From assembly GCA_964624465.1 (NCBI GenBank), contig CAZUZD010000133.1, positions 1 to 15,388 on the forward strand: a stretch of DNA of 15,388 nt, in the 5' to 3' direction. Origin of the DNA: CAZUZD01 sp964624465 (GTDB lineage Bacteria > Planctomycetota > Planctomycetia > Isosphaerales > Isosphaeraceae). This document shows, in pieces, positions 7,718 through 14,483 of the stretch (the first letter of the stretch is position 1; every line of letters starts with the position of its first letter). A program made the position numbers and the translations under genes. The notes under the pieces are model-generated. The model ran no database searches and was not told the DNA's origin. It saw only the letters and a list, made by a program, of their open reading frames with translations.

Positions 7718-8731
7718 ATGAAGCACGCACTGATCACCGGCATCACCGGCCAGGATGGCTCGTACCTTGCCGAGTTCCTGCTGTCGAAGCCCGACTACGA
7801 GGTCCACGGCCTGGTGCGCCGGTCGTCGACGCTGAACCGCTCGCGCATCGACCACATCGCCTCGCACCCCGAGATCGCCTCGCGGTTCCACCTGCACTAC
7901 GCCGACCTGGCCGACGCCTCCAGCCTGTCGCTGCTGATGGAGCAGATCCGGCCCGACGAGGTGTACAACCTGGGCGCCCAGAGCCACGTGCGGGTCTCCT
8001 TCGACCAGCCGCTGTACACCGCCGATGCCACCGGCCTGGGCACGCTCCGGCTCCTGGAGGCGGTGCGGCACCTTTCGAAGAGCAAGCCGGTCCGGTTCTA
8101 CCAGGCCAGCTCCTCCGAGATGTTCGGCTCGGCGCCGCCGCCGCAGACGATGGACACGCCGTTTCACCCCCGCAGCCCGTACGCCTGCGCCAAGCTCTAT
8201 GCGCACTGGCAGACGGTCAACTACCGCGAGGCGTACGACCTCTACGCCTGCTCGGGCATCCTCTTCAACCACGAGAGCCCGCGCCGCGGTGAGTCGTTCG
8301 TCACCCGCAAGATCACCCTGGGCGCGACCCGCATCAAGGAAGGGCTCCAGAAGAAGCTGGTGATGGGCAACCTCGACTCCCAGCGCGACTGGGGCTTCGC
8401 CGGCGACTACGTCAAGGCGATGTGGATGATGCTCCAGCAGCCCGAGCCCGACGACTACATCGTCGCCATGGGCGAGACGCACTCGATCCGCGTCTTCCTG
8501 GAGCTGGCCTTCGGCATGCTCGACCTCGACTACAAGGACTTCGTCGAGTTCGACCCCCGCTACACCCGCCCGGCCGAGGTCGACATCCTGCTCGGCGACC
8601 CGTCGAAGGCCCGCCAGAAGCTGGGCTGGGAGCCGGAGGTCGACTTCCCCGGCCTGGTCAAGATGATGGTCGAGCACGACCTGGAGCTGGCGCGCCGCGA
8701 GAAGTATGCCATGGGCTACCAGACCACCTGA
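7718..8731 (+). CDS. gmd: GDP-mannose 4,6-dehydratase
   Basis: A 337-residue extended short-chain dehydrogenase. It converts GDP-D-mannose to GDP-4-keto-6-deoxymannose in the cytoplasm, the first step toward GDP-fucose, GDP-rhamnose, GDP-colitose or GDP-perosamine. Visible features are the nucleotide-binding GITGQDGSYLAEFLL (from residue 8), the RRSST segment that helps bind NADP, and the catalytic set Ser132-Ser133-Glu134 (where the E. coli enzyme has Thr-Ser-Glu) with Tyr155 and Lys159 in SPYACAK. NHESPRRGESFVTRKIT is also close to canonical for Gmd. The length is slightly shorter than the roughly 370 residues of the E. coli enzyme but complete at both ends. The start is ATG 7718 behind AAGGA (7705-7709). 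No reductase, epimerase or aminotransferase to use the keto intermediate lies in the window, so the final sugar is unknown. Confidence 0.96.
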   Translation: MKHALITGITGQDGSYLAEFLLSKPDYEVHGLVRRSSTLNRSRIDHIASHPEIASRFHLHYADLADASSLSLLMEQIRPDEVYNLGAQSHVRVSFDQPLYTADATGLGTLRLLEAVRHLSKSKPVRFYQASSSEMFGSAPPPQTMDTPFHPRSPYACAKLYAHWQTVNYREAYDLYACSGILFNHESPRRGESFVTRKITLGATRIKEGLQKKLVMGNLDSQRDWGFAGDYVKAMWMMLQQPEPDDYIVAMGETHSIRVFLELAFGMLDLDYKDFVEFDPRYTRPAEVDILLGDPSKARQKLGWEPEVDFPGLVKMMVEHDLELARREKYAMGYQTT

Positions 8732-8750
8732 GCCCCACCCCGATCCCGGA

Positions 8751-8778
8751 CCGCCGCGGCCAGGACGGCCGCTGGCGG
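8751..8778 (+). terminator. Possible terminator hairpin after gmd
   Basis: The arms CCGCCGCGGCC (8751-8761) and GGCCGCTGGCGG (8767-8778) pair over 11 all-G/C base pairs with one bulged T (8773) around the loop AGGAC. The hairpin begins 19 nt after the gmd stop. There is no following T-run, so it is not a classical rho-independent terminator. It may instead slow polymerase or protect a 3' end. Confidence 0.35.
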
Positions 8779-8822
8779 ACCCCGGGGTGCGAGGCGACCC
8801 GGACCCACGCCGCGACCCGTTC

Positions 8823-8829
8823 AAGGAGG
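8823..8829 (+). promoter_or_regulatory. Strong Shine-Dalgarno deciding the AlkP-like start
   Basis: AAGGAGG lies 8 nt before ATG 8838, close to full complementarity with the 16S rRNA tail. A nearer ATG at 8830 is out of frame and too close to be used, so this site sets the start at 8838. Confidence 0.7.
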
Positions 8830-8837
8830 ATGCCCCC

Positions 8838-10271
8838 ATGTCGGATTCCCATTCTGGACGGGTCGCCGTCATCGGCCTGGACTGCGCCGAGCCGACCCTG
8901 GTCTTCGACCGCTACGCCCACAAGCTCCCGAACCTGACCCGGCTCCGCGACAGCGGCGCCTGGGGGAACCTCCGGAGCTGCGACCCGCCGATCACCGTCC
9001 CGGCCTGGATGGTGATGATGTCCAGCAAGGACCCGGGCACGCTCGGCTACTACGGGTTCCGCAACCGGGCCGACCGGTCGTACGACAAGATGACCACGGC
9101 CACCTCGCTGGCGGTCAAGGAACCGCTGCTCTGGGACCACCTGGCGAAGGCCGGCAAGCAGGTCATCCTGCTGGGCGTGCCGCAGACGTACCCGCCCCGG
9201 CCCGTCAATGGCGTGATGGTCACCGACTTCCTCACGCCCTCGATCGAGTCGCAGTACACGTACCCGCCCGAGCTCAAGAACGAGATCGCCGGTCTGCCGG
9301 ACGTGCACCCCTACGAGTTCGATGTCAGCGACTTCCGCACGCCCGAGAAGGGCCGCATCCGCGACTCGATCCACCGCATGACCGACAAGCGGTTCGCGCT
9401 GGCGAAGCACCTGCTGACCACGCGGCCGTGGGACTACTTCATGATGGTGGAGATGGGAACCGACCGCATCCACCACGCCTTCTGGCAGTACATGGACCCG
9501 ACCCACCACCGCTACGAGCCGGGCAACCCGTTCGAGTCGGTGATCGAGGACTACTACGTCCACGTCGACCGGCACATCGGCGAGCTGCTGAAGGTGCTGC
9601 CGCCGGACACGCGGATCCTGGTCGTCTCGGACCATGGCGGCCAGTGCATGCACGGCGGGATCGCGCTCAACGAGTGGCTGTACCGCAAGGGCTACCTGGT
9701 GCTGGAGCAGCCCCCGACGACGGCCACGCGGCTGGAGGCGCTCAAGGTCGACTGGTCGAGGACGATCGCCTGGGGCGCCGGCGGCTACTACGGTCGGCTG
9801 TTCCTGAACGTGAAGGGTCGCGAGGCCCAGGGCGTGATCGAGCCGGCCGACTACGAGGCGACGCGCGATCGGCTGATCGCTGAGCTCGAGGCCCTGGGCG
9901 ATCCCGACGGCAAGCCGATCGGGACCCGGGTCCTGAAGCCCGAATCGCTCTACCACAACATCCGCGGCGCCGCACCGCCGGACCTGTTCGTGTACTTCGG
10001 CGACCTCCGGTGGCGTTCGGTCGGCACCCTGGGCGGCGGCTCGATCCACACGTTCGAGAACGACACCGGCCCCGACGACGCCAACCACGCCCCCGAGGGT
10101 ATGATCATCGCCACCGGCCCCGGCATCCCGGCCGGCGGTCCGGTCTCTGGCATGCAGATCATGGACGTCGCCCCGACGGTCATGACACTCTTCGGGCTCG
10201 AGGTGCCGGCCGATTTCCAGGGCCGGGTCCTGGGCCCGATCGCCTCCGGGCCCGCCAGCACCGGCTCGTGA
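8838..10271 (+). CDS. Alkaline phosphatase superfamily / type I phosphodiesterase-like hydrolase
   Basis: A 477-residue soluble protein with no signal peptide or membrane segment, so probably cytoplasmic. It carries the two-metal site of the AlkP superfamily: Asp15 (VIGLDC), likely nucleophile Thr53 (ITVPAW), Asp209 and His213 (GTDRIHH), Asp265-His266 (VSDHGG) and His417 (NHAPEG). Assignment of individual residues is by family pattern. It resembles the nucleotide-pyrophosphatase/phosphodiesterase branch; members cleave phosphate mono- or diesters, including nucleotide-sugar-like substrates. The substrate here cannot be read from sequence. It sits between gmd and a glycosyltransferase with an excellent ribosome site, which suggests a job in glycan precursor turnover, lipid-linked intermediate recycling or phospho-substituent processing (inference). 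A phosphoglycerate-mutase-like activity, also found in this superfamily, is a less likely alternative. Confidence 0.85.
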   Translation: MSDSHSGRVAVIGLDCAEPTLVFDRYAHKLPNLTRLRDSGAWGNLRSCDPPITVPAWMVMMSSKDPGTLGYYGFRNRADRSYDKMTTATSLAVKEPLLWDHLAKAGKQVILLGVPQTYPPRPVNGVMVTDFLTPSIESQYTYPPELKNEIAGLPDVHPYEFDVSDFRTPEKGRIRDSIHRMTDKRFALAKHLLTTRPWDYFMMVEMGTDRIHHAFWQYMDPTHHRYEPGNPFESVIEDYYVHVDRHIGELLKVLPPDTRILVVSDHGGQCMHGGIALNEWLYRKGYLVLEQPPTTATRLEALKVDWSRTIAWGAGGYYGRLFLNVKGREAQGVIEPADYEATRDRLIAELEALGDPDGKPIGTRVLKPESLYHNIRGAAPPDLFVYFGDLRWRSVGTLGGGSIHTFENDTGPDDANHAPEGMIIATGPGIPAGGPVSGMQIMDVAPTVMTLFGLEVPADFQGRVLGPIASGPASTGS

Positions 10272-10285
10272 CCCGTCCGTCCGAT

Positions 10286-10318
10286 CGGGGCCGTGGCCCA
10301 TGCCCGGGCCCGGCCCCG
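10286..10318 (+). terminator. Strong GC-rich hairpin, possible terminator of the AlkP-like gene
   Basis: CGGGGCCGTGGCCC (10286-10299) pairs with GGGCCCGGCCCCG (10306-10318) over 13 G-C pairs with a single bulged T at 10294 and a six-base loop. It begins 14 nt after the AlkP-like stop and is followed by only two T residues. Its position, directly before a promoter-like sequence, favours a role in ending or pausing the upstream transcript, but the missing T-run keeps confidence low. Confidence 0.4.
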
Positions 10319-10331
10319 TTCCCGGCACGGA

Positions 10332-10360
10332 TTGACGCCAGCGGGCGTCGGCACTAGCAT
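10332..10360 (+). promoter_or_regulatory. Sigma70-like promoter upstream of the GT4 gene
   Basis: TTGACG (10332-10337, 5 of 6 matches to the -35 consensus) and TAGCAT (10355-10360, 4 of 6 to the -10) are separated by exactly 17 nt. The -10 lies in a short local A/T-rich patch (CACTAGCATCAAAT), rare in this window. A start near 10367 would give a leader of about 50 nt to ATG 10416. An inverted repeat GACGCC-AGCG-GGCGTC (10334-10349) overlaps the -35 and spacer and could be an operator or an RNA-irrelevant coincidence. Confidence 0.45.
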
Positions 10361-10415
10361 CAAATCCCGACGGAGCGGATCCCACCTCGAGCCCCACGAT
10401 CAAGGACGATCCCCG

Positions 10416-11741
10416 ATGCTCCCCAGCCGCACGCCACTTCCCTGGACCGCCGCGCCCTGGGCGCCTGCGGCCACCATGGCGATGGTCGCCTGCCCAGACT
10501 CCCGGCCCCCCGCCTACCAGGCGGTCATCGGGCTGGCCAAGGCCGGCCTGCTCGCCGACTTTCGCACCGCCGCGTACTACGACGGCGACGGCTCCCGACT
10601 GGAGCTCGGCCGGCGGTTCGCCCCCGAGCTGACCGCCCGCTTCGAGTCGAAGCTGCTCCGGCGCCACGACCCGTCGATCCCCGCCGATCGCGTCCGGACC
10701 TCGCCCTGGGTCGACGCTGCTCAGGCGGTCGAGAGCCGGCTGGGCGGCAGTTCGGCCCGGCGCGCCATCGCGCAGTGGCGGACCCGGCACTTCGACCGCA
10801 CGGTGGCCCGCGCCCTGGCCGAGGAGCGGCCCGGCTCGCTGTTCGTCTTCAGCGACGTGGGCTCCGAGTTCTCGCTGCCGACGTGCCGCCGGCTGAGCAG
10901 TCGCTCGGTGCTGAGCATGGTCCACGGCGACGTCCGCGAGGAGCAGCGGTTGCTGGAGATCGAGGCCGAGCGGTCGCCCGATTTCTTCCCGCTCTACCTG
11001 GGTGAAGGCGGATCCGACCCCGACATGCTCGCCTGGCTGCATGAACGCCGGCTCCGCGAGCTGGAGCTGGCCGACCATGTGCTCGTGCCGTCGGAGCACA
11101 TCGCCGCCACCCTGATCGAGCACGGCCTGCCGGCGAGCAAGGTGACGGTCGTCCCCTATGCGGCCGACATCCGTCGATTCCGGCCCGACCCGGCGAAGCC
11201 GGCGGCCTCGGCCTCGAGCTGCACGTTCCTGTTCGCCGGTGGGATCTCCCAGCGCAAGGGGATCAAGTACCTGCTGGAGGCCTGGCGCCAGGTCCGCCGG
11301 CCCGGCTGGAGGCTCCAGTTGCTGGGTGCCCTGCCGCCCGAGCTCGGGCCGCTGGAGGCCTATCGCGACGAGGTCGAGTGGCTCGGCCGCGTGGGGCACG
11401 CCGAGATGCCGGCGCGGCTGGCGGCCGCCGATGTGTTCGTCTTCCCCTCGCTCTTCGAGGGCTCGGCTGTCGTGACCTACGAGGCGCTGGCCTGTGGGCT
11501 GCCCTGCATCGTGACTCCCGAGGCCGGCTCGGTGGTGCGCGATGGCCGGGAAGGCGTGCTCGTCCCCTCGGCCGACATCGCGGCCCTGGCCCAGGCCATG
11601 GAGCGGGTCGGGTCGGACCCCACGCTCCGCGGCGAGATGGCCGCCGCCGCCCGGCAGCGGGCCGAGGCGTTCGACTGGACGCGGTACCACGAGGCGGTCG
11701 TCACGGCCGTCCGCGGTTCACTCCGTGCGGCCGTGGCCTGA
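10416..11741 (+). CDS. GT4-family glycosyltransferase (first of three)
   Basis: A 441-residue GT-B-fold glycosyltransferase that uses a nucleotide-sugar donor, cytoplasmic or peripheral at the inner membrane. The C-terminal donor domain is clear: FLFAGGISQRKGIKYLLEA with the Arg-Lys donor-phosphate contact, LGRVGHAEMPARLAAADVFV, and the E-x7-E motif EGSAVVTYE (Glu348 and Glu356). The N-terminal acceptor domain (about 1-270) includes VPSEHIAATLIEHGLP and VVPYAADIRRF, usual linkers in GT4. The start chosen is ATG 10416 with AAGGA at 10402-10406. ATG 10476 (MAMVACPD) would drop 20 residues and is a fair alternative, because the first 20 look unstructured. A likely promoter lies upstream, so this may head a new transcription unit. 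Donor and acceptor sugars cannot be predicted. Confidence 0.9.
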   Translation: MLPSRTPLPWTAAPWAPAATMAMVACPDSRPPAYQAVIGLAKAGLLADFRTAAYYDGDGSRLELGRRFAPELTARFESKLLRRHDPSIPADRVRTSPWVDAAQAVESRLGGSSARRAIAQWRTRHFDRTVARALAEERPGSLFVFSDVGSEFSLPTCRRLSSRSVLSMVHGDVREEQRLLEIEAERSPDFFPLYLGEGGSDPDMLAWLHERRLRELELADHVLVPSEHIAATLIEHGLPASKVTVVPYAADIRRFRPDPAKPAASASSCTFLFAGGISQRKGIKYLLEAWRQVRRPGWRLQLLGALPPELGPLEAYRDEVEWLGRVGHAEMPARLAAADVFVFPSLFEGSAVVTYEALACGLPCIVTPEAGSVVRDGREGVLVPSADIAALAQAMERVGSDPTLRGEMAAAARQRAEAFDWTRYHEAVVTAVRGSLRAAVA

Positions 11742-11829
11742 GCCCGCCGCCGCCCCGATCCGACCCGATGTCCGATCCTCGCGGCCAGGATGACGCCGCG
11801 TTCGCTACCGCCCGGATGCACACCTCGCG

Positions 11830-13194
11830 ATGACACTCGACCAGCTCTTCCCGTTCGCCACCGCGATCGTGATCGTCGGGCTGTTCGCCTACCAGTGGCT
11901 GCGCGGCCAGTTTGACCCGTTCGCGCCCGTCTGGCTCTTCCTGGCCGGTTACGTCCAGGTGTACGTCGTGCAGGCGATCTCGTACCGCGAGTACGCGCTG
12001 CGGGCGCGCGGGCCAGACGTGGTGTTCGAGGCGAACTTCCGGGCCCTCTGGGCGCTGATCTGGTTCCTGGCCGTCTACCACTGCGGGCTGGCGAAGCAGG
12101 TCGCTGCCCGGTTACCCCGCGTCCCGGCCTTCTGGTCCCCCGGCCTGGTCGTCGCCCTGGCGCCGCCCATGATCATCTGGGGCCTGATCTGCGCCGGCGT
12201 CGCCCTCCGCAACGTCGAGGTGCAGCAGGAGGAGAACCTGCTGCGCCAGTTCCCGATCATGATGCTCGCCGCCGGGGTCATGCTGCTCGTCACCGGCCGG
12301 CAGCCCGATCGGCCGCGGCCGCTGCTCACCGCGGCCGGGCTGATGGTCGTGCTCGGCTACGTCTTCATCTGGATGTTCAACGGCCGGCGGTCGCACGCGG
12401 TCATCGGCGTGCTCACCGGCGTGTGTGCCTGGTACACCCCGCGCTGGCGGCGCCCGAACCTGCTCGCCCTGGGGGTGACCGGGCTGGCCTGCGCCATGGC
12501 CGTCTCGCTGGCGCTGGGGTGGCGCGGCAACAAGAAGTACGAGCCGACGGCGGCCGGCTTCGTGCAGTACCTGGCCGACTTCGACCCGTCGATGATGCTC
12601 GTAAACCTGAACATGAAGGAGAAGGACGAGACCCCGGGCCGGAGCGAGGCCGAGCAGAAGAGCAAGGAGACCGAGGAGTACGGCGGCTACCTGCTCATGA
12701 TCGACACGGTGCCGGCGAAGTCGGAGTACGACTACGGCCAGTCGTACCTGCGGATCTTCTCGACCTACATCCCGCGGCTCATCTGGCGAGACAAGCCGAT
12801 CTTCGGGCGCGAGCAGTGGATCCGCGCCTGGATCGCCGGCTCGGAGATGCCGCGCGACCTGAGCTTCACCGGCCCGGCGATCAGCGTGCTGGGGGCGGCG
12901 CACCTCAACGGCGGGGTGTACGCCACCGTGATCGTGATGGCCGGCCTGGCGCTGCTGCTCCGCACCGGCTACGACTACTTCCGGTTCTACTGCGACCGCC
13001 CCTGGGCCCAGTTCTGGTGGGCGATGACGTACTACGTCGCCTGGCTCATGACCGTCAATGACGACCCGATGGTCTGGTTCTACTACATCTACGGCCACAC
13101 GACCCTGCCGCCCGTGGTCGCGATCTGGCTCTACCACCGCATCCGCTCGCCGCGGCCCACGCCGCCGGCCGGCGCTACCCTGGCGCCCTGCTGA
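11830..13194 (+). CDS. Oligosaccharide repeat-unit polymerase (Wzy-like) membrane protein
   Basis: A 454-residue inner-membrane protein with about 10-11 hydrophobic segments. After the eighth segment comes a large hydrophilic loop (about residues 235-350). It holds a charged stretch around LNMKEKDETPGRSEAEQKSK and then YIPRLIWRDKPIFGREQW, matching the 'P-R-x-x-W-x-D-K-P' pattern of Wzy-like repeat-unit polymerases. Such enzymes join lipid-linked repeat units at the periplasmic face. It is unlike the gene at 1694-3220 in signature and length, so the locus has two different candidates for polymerisation or ligation. No Shine-Dalgarno is visible before ATG 11830. The start overlaps the stop of a possible 21-codon frame (11768-11833) as ATGA. 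It stands between two GT4 genes, as repeat-unit polymerases often do. The family call is by pattern, so ligase or another function is possible. Confidence 0.75.
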   Translation: MTLDQLFPFATAIVIVGLFAYQWLRGQFDPFAPVWLFLAGYVQVYVVQAISYREYALRARGPDVVFEANFRALWALIWFLAVYHCGLAKQVAARLPRVPAFWSPGLVVALAPPMIIWGLICAGVALRNVEVQQEENLLRQFPIMMLAAGVMLLVTGRQPDRPRPLLTAAGLMVVLGYVFIWMFNGRRSHAVIGVLTGVCAWYTPRWRRPNLLALGVTGLACAMAVSLALGWRGNKKYEPTAAGFVQYLADFDPSMMLVNLNMKEKDETPGRSEAEQKSKETEEYGGYLLMIDTVPAKSEYDYGQSYLRIFSTYIPRLIWRDKPIFGREQWIRAWIAGSEMPRDLSFTGPAISVLGAAHLNGGVYATVIVMAGLALLLRTGYDYFRFYCDRPWAQFWWAMTYYVAWLMTVNDDPMVWFYYIYGHTTLPPVVAIWLYHRIRSPRPTPPAGATLAPC

Positions 13195-13277
13195 GCCGCG
13201 AGGCCACCTCGGCCCGTCCTGGAACCCGCGCCGCTCGATCGACCTCCCTGAGTCCGCCACCGCCGGAGCCCCGCACG

Positions 13278-14483
13278 ATGCGTCTGGCCGTCTCGTTCAC
13301 GAACTTCGGGCCGTACCACCTGGCCAGGCTGCGCGCGCTGGGGTGTCGCCTGGCGGAGCAGGGCGGGGAGCTGCTCGCCTACGAGACCGCCGGCGTCGAG
13401 CGCAAGTACCCCTGGCAGGCGGCCCAGGGCGACGAACCATTCACGCGAAAGACGCTGTTCCCCGACCAGGACCTGGAAGCCATCCCCGCGGCGGAGTGCT
13501 CCGACGCGATGACGGCTGCCCTGGACCGCGACCGGCCCGATGCCCTCGGCATCGTCGGCTACGTCCGGCCCGAATCGCTCGCCATGCTCGCCTGGGCCGA
13601 GCGCCACGGCCGGCCGGCGATCCTCATGTCGGAGAGCCAGGCGGTGGACCGGCCCCGGGTCTGGTGGCGCGAGGCGCTCAAGGGTCGCCGCGTCCGCCGG
13701 TTCGATGCCGCGCTGGTCGGCGGGGCCTCGCACCGCGATTACCTGATCGCCCTGGGCCTGCCGGCCGACCGGATCGCGCTGGGCTACAACGCCGTGGACC
13801 ACGACGCCTACGCCGCCGCCGCCGAGGCCGCTCGGAATGATCCCGAGGCGCGACGAGGTCTGCCTGGGCGCCCCTACTTCCTGTGCGTCGCCCGGTTCGT
13901 GCCCGAGAAGAATCTGGAGCGGCTCGTCGACGCCTTTGGCCGCTATCGAGCGGCGACCGACCCGGCCCTGGCCTGGGATCTGGTCCTCTGTGGGGCGGGC
14001 GAGTCGGAGCCGTCGATCCAGGCGGCCATCGTGGCGACCGGGCAGGCCGGCGCCGTGCATCGCCCCGGGTTCCTGCAGGCCGGGGGCCTGGCGACGTGGT
14101 ACGCCCATGCCGGGGCCTTCGTGCTGCCGAGCCTGAGCGAGCCGTGGGGGCTGGTGGCGAACGAGGCGGCCGCCTGCGGCGTGCCGCTGCTCGTCTCCGA
14201 GCGGGCTGGCTGTGCCCGGACCCTGGTGCCCGACCCGAGCGGCACGACCGGCCGGCGGTTCGACCCGACCGATGTCGAGGAGCTGGCCGCCTGCCTGGCC
14301 TGGATCGCCACGCTCGCCGCCGACGAGCGACGGGCGATCGGCCTCCGCGCCGAGGCCACCGCCGCGCAGTGGGGGCCGGAGCGGTTTGCCACGGGGACCT
14401 TGCAGGCACTGGAGCTGGCGGCCGCCTCGAAGACGAGGCGAGTGTCGCGGATTCGACGGAGCAGGGAGGCGATCGGGCGATGA
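13278..14483 (+). CDS. GT4-family glycosyltransferase (second of three)
   Basis: A complete 401-residue GT-B glycosyltransferase. The N-terminal domain opens MRLAVSFTNFGPYHLARL, an acceptor-domain start with a glycine/histidine loop. The donor domain has FLCVARFVPEKNLERLVDAF with the Arg and Lys contacts, VHRPGFLQ, and the E-x7-E motif EPWGLVANE (Glu288 and Glu296). The C-terminal tail is Arg/Lys-rich (SKTRRVSRIRRSREAIGR), which could favour membrane association (inference). ATG 13278 has GGAG at 13265-13268, 9 nt upstream. The stop overlaps the next GT4 start as ATGA, so the two enzymes are probably made together and may act in succession on one repeat unit. The 83-nt gap before it has only a small 5-bp hairpin at 13199-13211 and no promoter that I can see. 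Confidence 0.92.
   Translation: MRLAVSFTNFGPYHLARLRALGCRLAEQGGELLAYETAGVERKYPWQAAQGDEPFTRKTLFPDQDLEAIPAAECSDAMTAALDRDRPDALGIVGYVRPESLAMLAWAERHGRPAILMSESQAVDRPRVWWREALKGRRVRRFDAALVGGASHRDYLIALGLPADRIALGYNAVDHDAYAAAAEAARNDPEARRGLPGRPYFLCVARFVPEKNLERLVDAFGRYRAATDPALAWDLVLCGAGESEPSIQAAIVATGQAGAVHRPGFLQAGGLATWYAHAGAFVLPSLSEPWGLVANEAAACGVPLLVSERAGCARTLVPDPSGTTGRRFDPTDVEELAACLAWIATLAADERRAIGLRAEATAAQWGPERFATGTLQALELAAASKTRRVSRIRRSREAIGR

Noticed and set aside
8658..11690. A 1010-codon open frame on the - strand across the AlkP-like and GT4 genes
   Set aside because: It spans two well-supported + genes and their gap. The product is low-complexity and matches no family I recognise. It is a base-composition artefact.
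13199..13211. Hairpin CGAGG-CCA-CCTCG just after the second polymerase stop
   Set aside because: Only five pairs and no T-run. It is too weak to call a terminator in DNA of this composition.
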